The notes beneath the pieces were generated by a model. The model had not been told where the DNA came from, made no database searches, and saw only the letters and a list, made by a program, of their open reading frames with translations. This document shows positions 9,438 through 15,884 of a stretch of 18,696 nucleotides of DNA, one piece after another. Each line of letters opens with the position of its first letter. Position 1 is the first letter of the stretch. A program made the position numbers and the translations under genes. This DNA is from an uncultured Flavobacteriales bacterium (GTDB lineage: Bacteria; Bacteroidota; Bacteroidia; Flavobacteriales_D; Sanyastnellaceae). The stretch lies in contig CALKHD010000236.1 in assembly GCA_938092195.1 (NCBI GenBank), positions 1 to 18,696 of the forward strand. The letters run 5' to 3'.

Positions 9438-9680
9438 TTAGGCTGCGTGAGAACCGTCGCAGAATGGGGGATTTTTGGTTTGCTTGCACAAGCACATGGC
9501 TGCGGGGCCTGACTTCTCGGCTTGGAACACCTTTGGGGCCAAGCTGGATCCGGAATGGGCGCCGTTGCACCAAGGCTGGTTGCTGGAGTGTCCGCAGCTG
9601 CACCAAGCGTAAGTCTTGCCTTCTTCAAGGGTCTGCATGTCGGGACGGTCGCCGGCTCTTTTGGGGGTAGAATCGCTCAT
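9438..9680 (-). CDS. Tandem CDGSH iron-sulfur domain protein
   Basis: This 80-residue protein has two complete CDGSH-type [2Fe-2S] sites. The first has ligands Cys27, Cys29, Cys38 and His42 in CSCGHSSNQPWCNGAH. The second has Cys63, Cys65, Cys74 and His78 in CLCKQTKNPPFCDGSH. The 3-Cys/1-His coordination and two-motif layout match the MINER2/CISD3-like group, whose members are small soluble redox or cluster-transfer proteins. There is no signal peptide, so it should be cytoplasmic. I use the ATG at 9680 (MSDSTPKRAG); the frame continues upstream to 9761, but that part would run into the neighbouring terminator and does not resemble the family. It lies 82 bases downstream of the Crp-like gene, separated by an intrinsic terminator, so it probably has its own promoter. 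The partner protein cannot be told from the sequence. Confidence 0.95.
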   Translation of the reverse strand: MSDSTPKRAGDRPDMQTLEEGKTYAWCSCGHSSNQPWCNGAHSGSSLAPKVFQAEKSGPAAMCLCKQTKNPPFCDGSHAA

Positions 9681-9762
9681 GGTGTCTGGGGCTGATGAAT
9701 CAATGGCCACTGTTGGCCGATTGCAATAACGAGACCATAAAGTCAAGAGGCGTTGAACCAAG

Positions 9763-9790
9763 TCAAGAAAAGCCGCCTTGAACGCGGCTT
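9763..9790 (-). terminator. Intrinsic terminator inside the last codons of the Crp-like gene
   Basis: On the minus strand a perfect 7-bp stem AAGCCGC / GCGGCTT closes a 7-base loop and is followed at once by TTTTCTT. The stop codon TGA (9765-9763) follows the T tract, so the hairpin and tract encode the end of the upstream protein (RVQGGFS). This should stop transcription before the CDGSH gene. Confidence 0.8.
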
Positions 9791-10284
9791 CTTCGCGCCT
9801 TGCTCAAAGCTTCAGGGGTCACCCCTATGTACGAGGCGATCATCCATTGCGGGATGCGGTTGACCAAGTCTGGATAGGAGGCCAAAAACGACTCATACCT
9901 CTCCAACGCAGAATGGCTCAGCAACATCATCACGCGATCCTCCAGCGTCACAATCCTGCGCAGCAATCGACCGTGATGGCCTTCCCCAAAGACCTCATGG
10001 TTTTCATCAGGACTGCCTGTGTCTTCTGAAGATGGCGGCTCGAATCGATGAACTTCCGCATCTTCAATGGCCTGAACGTACACCCCTGAAGACTGCCCTT
10101 TGATTTGGGACTCAATGTCCCCGATGATCCAGCCTTCAGCGGCAAACAGCAGGATGTGCTCCTTGCCCTTGGCATCGACTTTAAACGTTCTCAAGACCCC
10201 TTTTCGGACCAGGAAAGTGCCTCCATTGGACTCACCCGGTCGAATCAAAAAATCCTGCTTTTTGATGTGGATTCTTTCGCTCAT
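9763..10284 (-). CDS. Crp/Fnr-family transcription regulator
   Basis: This 173-residue protein has an N-terminal cyclic-nucleotide-binding-type beta-roll (about 1-80: FLIRPGE, FLVRKGVLRTF, KEHILLFAAEGW) and a C-terminal helix-turn-helix (about 144-165: IPQWMIASYIGVTPEALSKARR, the usual recognition helix of Bacteroidota Crp-like proteins). It lacks the Arg/Ser phosphate-binding cassette of true cAMP receptors and has no cluster-binding Cys set, so the effector is unknown. The start is forced: an in-frame TAA lies five codons upstream with no other start between. The protein therefore lacks the N-terminal helix that many relatives have. Residues 82-104 form an acidic, low-complexity stretch between sensor and helix C, longer than I expect for this group. 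The gene precedes the CDGSH gene on the same strand but ends in its own terminator. Confidence 0.92.
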   Translation of the reverse strand: MSERIHIKKQDFLIRPGESNGGTFLVRKGVLRTFKVDAKGKEHILLFAAEGWIIGDIESQIKGQSSGVYVQAIEDAEVHRFEPPSSEDTGSPDENHEVFGEGHHGRLLRRIVTLEDRVMMLLSHSALERYESFLASYPDLVNRIPQWMIASYIGVTPEALSKARRSRVQGGFS

Positions 10285-10349
10285 GCTGACAGCTTCTTAT
10301 CGATGCTGAATCTAAAGGTCAACAGAGTCTCTACTTCTTGAACCAGTTC

Positions 10350-10382
10350 AAAAAACCCCGGTGGGTCAGGCACTCACCGGGG
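10350..10382 (-). terminator. Intrinsic terminator after tRNA-Arg
   Basis: On the minus strand an 11-bp stem (CCCCGGTGAGT / ACCCACCGGGG, one G-U pair) with a 5-base loop GCCTG is followed by six T residues. It begins 10 bases after the tRNA-Arg 3' end and lies upstream of the Crp-like gene, so it closes the tRNA transcription unit. Confidence 0.93.
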
Positions 10383-10392
10383 AATCTCGAAG

Positions 10393-10464
10393 TAGCTCCG
10401 ACAGGAATCGAACCTGCATCTCGGGTACCGGAAACCCTCATTCTATCCATTGAACTACGGAGCC
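10393..10464 (-). tRNA. tRNA-Arg (anticodon CCG)
   Basis: This 72-nt tRNA folds into a full cloverleaf. It has acceptor GGCTCCG/CGGAGCT (G1-U72 wobble), D stem GTTC/GAAT, anticodon loop TTCCGGT with anticodon CCG at 10431-10429, T loop TTCGATT and discriminator A. It reads the Arg codon CGG. The 3' CCA is not encoded. The anticodon stem has an A-G mismatch at its outer pair (27-43). It follows tRNA-Ala on the same strand with a terminator-like hairpin between them. Confidence 0.97.
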
Positions 10465-10468
10465 GAAC

Positions 10469-10495
10469 AAAAACGGTGCGCGGGGAGCGCACCGT
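10469..10495 (-). terminator. Intrinsic terminator between tRNA-Ala and tRNA-Arg
   Basis: On the minus strand a perfect 9-bp stem ACGGTGCGC / GCGCACCGT with a 5-base loop TCCCC is followed by TTTTG. It starts 11 bases after tRNA-Ala and ends 4 bases before tRNA-Arg. It has the form of a Rho-independent terminator, although tRNA-Arg has no visible promoter of its own downstream. Partial read-through or a processing role is possible. Confidence 0.82.
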
Positions 10496-10506
10496 CCGGT
10501 TTGTTG

Positions 10507-10580
<74 letters not shown>

Positions 10581-10618
10581 TTCCACAAAGTGGGTGTCCT
10601 TCCCTTCGGAAGCGGGGG

Positions 10619-10648
10619 CAAATATAGGCTGTCGATTGACTTGGCCAA
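10619..10648 (-). promoter_or_regulatory. Bacteroidota-type promoter for the tRNA unit
   Basis: On the minus strand the sequence is TTG, exactly 19 bases, then TATATTTG. Both elements match the Bacteroidota primary sigma factor consensus (-33 TTG, -7 TAnnTTTG) without mismatch. Transcription would start around 10612, giving a leader of about 30 bases before tRNA-Ala. It begins 21 bases beyond the stop codon of the upstream secreted-protein gene. Confidence 0.87.
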
Positions 10649-10669
10649 CCCGCGATTCTACAGAAGCAC

Positions 10670-12193
10670 TCAAGGCCGGATGACGACCCGTTTGCGCAGG
10701 GTTCCACAGTCCTTCTCCAAGACCATGACCGCCCATCCCGAAGAAAAAGGAACGGCCACAACAGACGTGCTCCCCCGCAGCAACTGGCGCCCCTGCATGT
10801 CATGAAAGGCCCAGCGAATCAGCGACGCCTCCTCCCATGAGGTTCCACTCCGCAGGGCACTTGGGATCTGGTCCCAGCAATCGCCATTGGGTGATTCATG
10901 GCCCACAAAGGCCGCTTCTGGCAGCACCAAAGAAGAAACGCTGTATTCAAAATTGCCATTCAGGGGACCCGCTGGGACGCGAAACAAAGCGGCGTCGGGA
11001 GAATCTGTCCAGCTGTTGCTGAAGCCGGCCATGAGAAAGCGGCCTTGCCCATCCACAGCCAGCGCCCGAACGTCTTCGTCTTCGACACCACCAAAGGTGT
11101 GGGCCGCAAACCACGCCCCTGTTTCTCCGGACCGTTCTTGCACCAAAATCCCCGTTCCTCCAGCCCCAGAATTGACACCCTGAGAGGTGCAACGGACCAA
11201 GTCATTGCGCCAAATAACCGCACGCGCTGTCCGGTCCGCATCGCTCATGGTCACCGCCTCCCACGCCATCTCCCAGAGGTTGGGGTCGTCCTGTGATGGC
11301 CCTCCCAATTTGCCGTAAACGGCATCCAACGATCCATCGTCCGACACCAAGGTTCCTCCCCAAGCCACCCCTTGAGAACTGGCATCGATGGAGGAAAAAC
11401 CCAGCGTGGACCAAGCCACAGGTGCTGTCGCCACCACTTGTGGCGTTCCATCCACCAAGGTGACCACCAGGATGGCCGACGGCTCTCCTTCCAAGTCGGC
11501 TGCCACATACAAGGTGTCGGCATGCCAAGTGACGTCCACAGCGACTGCGCCCTCCGTGTTGGGCAGAACCTGCAGCTGAGGGGCACCCTCTTCTCCTGAC
11601 CACACACCCACAAATATTCCTGTGGCCTCTGTCGCAGGCGCGGAAGTGGGCACGCTGGACCCTGCAATCAAGAAACTTCCCGGACCCGCGGGCGCCATGG
11701 ATGACTGAACCACAGAACCCGGAATTCCCAATGAAATCGGGGATCCAACCGTCTCCCCCACCACGCGCAAAAAGCCTCCCCACTGGCCTTCTACCATGGC
11801 GTTATAAAGCACCGCAACGTCACCGTTTTGGATGCGGACCACATCCTCTACTTGAAGGGCTGACGGCGCACCTACATTCACATTGGGGTCGCTGGCAAAG
11901 GCAAAACCCCAATCCCATTCCAACTCTGGATTCAAAGCGGCGATGAATCCCTTTTTGCCCAGCGGGCCTCCGGGTGCCCAGACCGCTTGTCCCTCTGCCA
12001 TGACAATGTCACTGGTGGTTTCTCCGGCCAACAATACGCCTTGCTCATCTGCCCACAACGCGGTGGCCAACTCCACCCCTTCTGCGCCAAGCAAGCGCAC
12101 TTCAACAGAATCTTGGGCCCAAGACGTGGACATGAGAAAGGCCAGGACCAACGTCCCGGTGCCTCGGCGCCATGGGACTGTTGAAAGCCTCAT
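10670..12193 (-). CDS. Secreted beta-rich protein with putative T9SS C-terminal sorting domain
   Basis: This 507-residue protein begins MRLSTVPWRRGTGTLVLAFL and has a signal peptide ending near STSWAQ. The ATG at 12193 overlaps the kdsA stop by 4 bases (ATGA), which decides the start; the frame extends far upstream but only as an out-of-frame reading of kdsA. The body is a series of short beta-like units with Gly/Asp turns (for example FIAALNPELEWDWGFAF, FLRVVGETVGS, RALAVDGQGRFLMAGFSNS), suggesting a beta-propeller of the kind seen in SBBP-repeat proteins. The last 50 residues (WAFHDMQGRQLLRG ... SGWAVMVLEKDCG ... RVVIRP) resemble the type A sorting domain of type IX secretion, though somewhat degenerate. 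If so, the protein crosses the outer membrane and is released or attached to the surface. Function is unknown. It is the last gene of the dapF-kdsA run, and no terminator is seen before the tRNA promoter. Confidence 0.83.
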   Translation of the reverse strand: MRLSTVPWRRGTGTLVLAFLMSTSWAQDSVEVRLLGAEGVELATALWADEQGVLLAGETTSDIVMAEGQAVWAPGGPLGKKGFIAALNPELEWDWGFAFASDPNVNVGAPSALQVEDVVRIQNGDVAVLYNAMVEGQWGGFLRVVGETVGSPISLGIPGSVVQSSMAPAGPGSFLIAGSSVPTSAPATEATGIFVGVWSGEEGAPQLQVLPNTEGAVAVDVTWHADTLYVAADLEGEPSAILVVTLVDGTPQVVATAPVAWSTLGFSSIDASSQGVAWGGTLVSDDGSLDAVYGKLGGPSQDDPNLWEMAWEAVTMSDADRTARAVIWRNDLVRCTSQGVNSGAGGTGILVQERSGETGAWFAAHTFGGVEDEDVRALAVDGQGRFLMAGFSNSWTDSPDAALFRVPAGPLNGNFEYSVSSLVLPEAAFVGHESPNGDCWDQIPSALRSGTSWEEASLIRWAFHDMQGRQLLRGSTSVVAVPFSSGWAVMVLEKDCGTLRKRVVIRP

Positions 12194-13023
12194 TCCGAAA
12201 TGGACTCCAAATGCGCCTGACGCATCACCTTCATTTGCCTCGCCAATCCCGCGAAACGATCCAACGCCAGCATGTTGGCGCCATCGCTTTTGGCTTCTGC
12301 CGGATTGGGGTGGGTTTCGATGAAGACCCCATCGGCACCTGCTGCGACTGCAGTCCGGGCCATGTGGGCAATGAGCTCGGGCCGCCCCCCTGTGACCCCC
12401 GAAGCCTGATTGGGCTGCTGAAGGCTGTGGGTCAGGTCCATGATGGTGGGGCCAAATGAACGCATGACAGCCAGCCCCCTGAAGTCCACCACCAAATCTT
12501 GGTAGCCGAAGGTGGTTCCACGCTCGGTCACCCAAGCCTTGGCATTGCCCGACTCGTGAACCTTCCTCACGGCGTGCTCCATGGATTCTGCGCTCAGAAA
12601 TTGTCCCTTTTTGACGTTCACCACCTTGCCTGTATTGGCCGCAGCCACAAGCAGATCGGTTTGTCGGCAGAGAAAGGCCGGAATCTGAAGCACATCCACA
12701 TGCGGGGCGGCCATGGAAGCCTCTTCGGCGCGGTGAATGTCGGTGGTCACTGGAATGCCGAAGCGCTCCCGAACAGCTGACAAGATGCCCAAGGCCTTTT
12801 CGTCACCGATGCCCGTGAAGCTGTCGATGCGCGAGCGGTTGGCCTTTCGGTAGCTCCCTTTGAAAATCAATGGAAGGCCCAACTTGCTGCAGGTTTCCAA
12901 CAACGACTCCGCAATGCGAAAGGCCATGTCCTCGCCTTCGATGGCACATGGCCCTGCGATGATTTGCAATTGGTCTCCTGCGGTCCAGCCGGTCTCCGGG
13001 CTGTGGCGATGATGGGGATGCAT
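12190..13023 (-). CDS. kdsA: 3-deoxy-8-phosphooctulonate (Kdo-8-phosphate) synthase, metal-dependent class
   Basis: This 277-residue TIM-barrel enzyme condenses phosphoenolpyruvate with arabinose-5-phosphate to make Kdo-8-phosphate, the precursor of the inner-core sugar of lipopolysaccharide. Diagnostic segments are AGPCAIE (23-29), KGSYRKANRS (55-64), GIPVTTDIHR (89-98), QIPAFLCRQTDL (113-124) and NVKKGQFL (136-143). It has the metal ligands of the metallo class: Cys26, His199 (THSLQ), Glu236 (IETHPNPAEAKSDG) and Asp247. Metal-independent enzymes such as that of E. coli carry Asn in place of this Cys. Length is normal. The first dozen residues are His-rich and precede the conserved core. The gene follows the beta-barrel gene by 21 bases and overlaps the downstream secreted-protein gene by 4 bases. 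Confidence 0.98.
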   Translation of the reverse strand: MHPHHRHSPETGWTAGDQLQIIAGPCAIEGEDMAFRIAESLLETCSKLGLPLIFKGSYRKANRSRIDSFTGIGDEKALGILSAVRERFGIPVTTDIHRAEEASMAAPHVDVLQIPAFLCRQTDLLVAAANTGKVVNVKKGQFLSAESMEHAVRKVHESGNAKAWVTERGTTFGYQDLVVDFRGLAVMRSFGPTIMDLTHSLQQPNQASGVTGGRPELIAHMARTAVAAGADGVFIETHPNPAEAKSDGANMLALDRFAGLARQMKVMRQAHLESISE

Positions 13024-13044
13024 GGTGCGAAGTTCGTGTATGGT

Positions 13045-14283
13045 TCAGAAGGATTGATGCCAATTCAAACCCAAGGCCATCCTCCCTCCTGTTCCGGCCA
13101 AAGCCAGCCAGCGCGAAGTCAGATGCAAAGTCCCTCCCGGTCGACCTTGGCGAACAGCGCGCGAGGGCATCCTCACCGAAAGGGGAATGTAGGTTCCTCC
13201 CCATCCGCCATATCCCAATCCAATGGAGGCCTGCAGAGGCCCGCGGCCACTTCGGCGGGTGATTTCGATGAGCGGCCGGGGCGCGTATGAATTTTGCTCG
13301 GCCCTCAAGAGCCAAACCACGCCTGGGGTTCTCATCGCATGGCGCTCCCAACTCAAGCGCACCGTGGCTGGCAAATTTCTTCGCAAGCTGCCCACCAGGG
13401 TATCGCTGCTCCACGCCCCTTCCAAGGAAGGTGCGCCTTCGGTGATGAGCGGCAAACCGCCATATGAAAGCGCCGTGTCGAGTTGATCAAACACAAACTC
13501 GCGAAAACGCGCATTGCCCAAATCCGATAGGGAAAACGACCAGCGGTCCAATCTGCCCTGTCCCCCATTGGCCTCCTCCATGGCCACGCCCAAGTCCACG
13601 CCCAAGAGGTTTCCCACCCCCAAGGTGGACAGCTGTTGGGCACGGGCATCCAAGGCCACCGTGGATTGATCCCAAGTGAATTGACTCTTCGAAGCCACAC
13701 CCCCTGCACGGTGAGAATGCATCTCCCCCGCATTGATGCTCCAGCTTAAACTCAACTTCACGGGGATGCCAAAACAACTTGAAGTAAAGCTTCTTAACCC
13801 CCCTATTTTCAGTGATGTAAATGATAAATATTGATAACCTGACCCCCCGAGATCACTGGGGTACTGGTGAGACAAACCGTGGCGACCAAAGGCCAATTGC
13901 GCAGTGCCTGGCGACCACCTCATGGCCCCCAATTGATGGTACTCCAAAGCCACAGTGGTTCTCCAACCCGATGGATCTGCAGCTTCAAAAAGCCCCATCG
14001 CTGGCAACGTCGCCTTGACCCCTGAGCGCAATGAACCTCCCGCAAAGGCGCCGTCCTTTTGCTCGGTGAGCGACACCAAAGAGCGAACGGGAGAGGAGAT
14101 GTCTCCACCAAACGCAAAGCCGGCCAGTACAAACTTGTTGAGCGCATTGGATGCCCACTGACCCTCGGCAAAAACATGAACCGACTCCACCGGAGGCTGG
14201 ACCAATGTGTCGCTGGGGTAGCCTTGTGCTTGGACCGCAATGGCCAAAGACAGATTCAAGACGAGGGCTGCAATCCACTTCAT
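13045..14283 (-). CDS. Outer-membrane beta-barrel protein, DUF5723-like
   Basis: This 412-residue protein has a clear signal peptide (MKWIAALVLNLSLAIAVQAQ). The remainder is rich in alternating strands with aromatic and Gly residues (TTVALEYHQLGAMRW, VKLSLSWSINAG, ASIGLGYGGWGG). The last residue is Phe, as in substrates of the outer-membrane BAM machinery. The segment GNLLGVDLGVAMEE followed by WSFSLSDLGNARF resembles the pattern of the DUF5723 family of Bacteroidota barrels. The start is fixed by an ATGA overlap with the lipoprotein gene upstream, so the two are probably made together and may work together at the outer membrane. No transport substrate can be assigned. An alternative is another PorP/SprF-like or generic Bacteroidota barrel. 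Confidence 0.8.
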   Translation of the reverse strand: MKWIAALVLNLSLAIAVQAQGYPSDTLVQPPVESVHVFAEGQWASNALNKFVLAGFAFGGDISSPVRSLVSLTEQKDGAFAGGSLRSGVKATLPAMGLFEAADPSGWRTTVALEYHQLGAMRWSPGTAQLAFGRHGLSHQYPSDLGGSGYQYLSFTSLKIGGLRSFTSSCFGIPVKLSLSWSINAGEMHSHRAGGVASKSQFTWDQSTVALDARAQQLSTLGVGNLLGVDLGVAMEEANGGQGRLDRWSFSLSDLGNARFREFVFDQLDTALSYGGLPLITEGAPSLEGAWSSDTLVGSLRRNLPATVRLSWERHAMRTPGVVWLLRAEQNSYAPRPLIEITRRSGRGPLQASIGLGYGGWGGTYIPLSVRMPSRAVRQGRPGGTLHLTSRWLALAGTGGRMALGLNWHQSF

Positions 14284-15884
14284 TGGACAGACAAAATGGC
14301 GTTGCCTTGGAGGTGACCCTGAATGGCCATGCTTTGGGCGGCTTCGAAACGTGCCGTGCTTCCTGTGGATTCGAGCTCGACCCTCAATTCCAGCTTGGCG
14401 CCATTGCGCAGCGCTTCAAAGTGAGGCTGAATGAAGGACAAGGAGGCCTCTGTGAGCGATGGAGCCAAAGGGCTTCCAACCGCTCCTGCCACAGTGACCT
14501 CGGGGAATACCCACCAATCCTCACCAAAAGGAAACAAGCCCCATGGCTCGGGAAGCTCCACAAGCCTCATTTGAAGTCGGGCCCCAACGGGAAAACCATT
14601 GTCGATGGTCAAGTCAAGTTCACCGGAGAAATCCACCCAATCCGGCGGACTCAACTCCAGGGTGTCCAAGAACACAGCCCGCGCAGAAGACACTTCCAAA
14701 GGCGCCCGCAAGGCCACATTCAAGGAGGGCAATTGGGTGAGATCAATCCGGTCATGTCCTCCCGAAACATCACCCAGCGGATTGACTTCCACACCGATGT
14801 TCCACGACAACGCGTCCGGAATGGACGCCATGAACTCGGCCAAATTCCCATCGTCAGAAGTGAATCCTACGGCCGCTGTCGTGGGCTGAATGGACCAGCT
14901 GCCCATGTCACCAGACCCCGAAACCAAGGCCCGAGACAAAAACACATCTTGGGCCATCGCAGGCCCTGTTAACGGCAGGATCTCCACCCCATCTGCAAGG
15001 GTGTCGATTCGCTCCAACGAATGGATTTTGCCCATCAGGTCCAGCCCCGTGGTGTTTTCTAAAGCCAAGGCCAACTCCAATTCCGTCCAGCCCACTTGCA
15101 ACCCTTGAAGGGACCCCAAATCCATGACTGCAGTGGCGTCTGTGGTGGACAATTCTTGCGTGTCGAAACGGCCTTCCACTTGCGCCACATCAAGGCCGGT
15201 CAAGGCCACGGTCAATGAGAGCATATCATCGCCCATGACCCCCACACTTTCACTGGCACTGTTGGACACCAGCACCTCCCAACGGGTGAACAATCGGCTC
15301 CAATCGGTGCCCTCTTCACCTGTTAAGTCCAGAACCACGCCCGTCAAATCCAAACTCACCGTGGTGGTTTCCTCGTTCAACTGCAAGACGATCTCATTGC
15401 TGCCCTGGTTGACTTGGGGAGGAAAAGAGGCCCCTTCTAGCGTGTAGCGCAAGGTCAGTGGTCCTGCCACTGAACTGCTGATGGACATGGAGAGTTCTCC
15501 TCCGCCAAGACGCGCCCTGCGGAGCCCTGTGGACGGCAAATCAAGCGAGATGTTTTCGGTGTCTTGCCACAAAGGGGTTCCCGGAGAAATGGGGATGGGA
15601 CCGCCGATGAAAGGCAAGGTGAAGGATTCTGTCCAGGCCGTGTCCAAATTGGGCACAAGCGCTTCGGGATCGATCCAGTTCCCTGTGGTGTTCACCTCCA
15701 GGACCAGCCCCTCCTCTCCTTGGCTCCACAATGTGTCGGGAATCAGATTTGACCAACTCAAGGTGTCATTCAACAGGATCACATCGTGCAATGGCACCTG
15801 CCATCTGACGGGCTCTGTCCGGCATCCGATCATCAGAAAAGACGCCATAAGAGCGCCGGCGATGCGACCGAATGGGCTTGTCAT
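14280..15884 (-). CDS. Large beta-rich lipoprotein, function unknown
   Basis: This 534-residue protein begins MTSPFGRIAGALMASFLMIGC, a lipoprotein signal with the acylated residue at Cys21. I prefer the ATG at 15884 over the one at 15902 because it gives an ATGA overlap with the upstream stop, like the other junctions of this run. The mature part is almost Cys-free, acidic and made of repeating amphipathic strands. Two segments look related: ELELALALENTTGLDLMGKI and GELDLTIDNGFPVGARLQM. Both follow a strand-Asn-turn-strand pattern with the form N..G(L/F)(x)V/L, as in some LEA-like or immunoglobulin-like domains. I do not recognise the family. The position between a DUF4105 membrane protein and an outer-membrane barrel suggests an envelope complex; surface or periplasmic orientation is not clear. 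Confidence 0.82.
   Translation of the reverse strand: MTSPFGRIAGALMASFLMIGCRTEPVRWQVPLHDVILLNDTLSWSNLIPDTLWSQGEEGLVLEVNTTGNWIDPEALVPNLDTAWTESFTLPFIGGPIPISPGTPLWQDTENISLDLPSTGLRRARLGGGELSMSISSSVAGPLTLRYTLEGASFPPQVNQGSNEIVLQLNEETTTVSLDLTGVVLDLTGEEGTDWSRLFTRWEVLVSNSASESVGVMGDDMLSLTVALTGLDVAQVEGRFDTQELSTTDATAVMDLGSLQGLQVGWTELELALALENTTGLDLMGKIHSLERIDTLADGVEILPLTGPAMAQDVFLSRALVSGSGDMGSWSIQPTTAAVGFTSDDGNLAEFMASIPDALSWNIGVEVNPLGDVSGGHDRIDLTQLPSLNVALRAPLEVSSARAVFLDTLELSPPDWVDFSGELDLTIDNGFPVGARLQMRLVELPEPWGLFPFGEDWWVFPEVTVAGAVGSPLAPSLTEASLSFIQPHFEALRNGAKLELRVELESTGSTARFEAAQSMAIQGHLQGNAILSVQ

Noticed and set aside
9705..9718. Inverted repeat GGCCA-CTGT-TGGCC upstream of the CDGSH gene
   Set aside because: A 5-bp repeat can occur by chance and does not match the known Crp/Fnr TGTGA-type half-site; mentioned only in the CDGSH finding.
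12194..12535. Upstream extension of the T9SS-type protein frame through kdsA
   Set aside because: These residues are kdsA read in another frame; the ATG at 12193 gives a proper signal peptide and an ATGA overlap.
14151..14972. Plus-strand open frame of 273 codons opposite the barrel and lipoprotein genes
   Set aside because: It spans the ATGA junction of two real genes on the other strand, is rich in Arg, Gln, His and Gly without domain character, and has no signal or motif.
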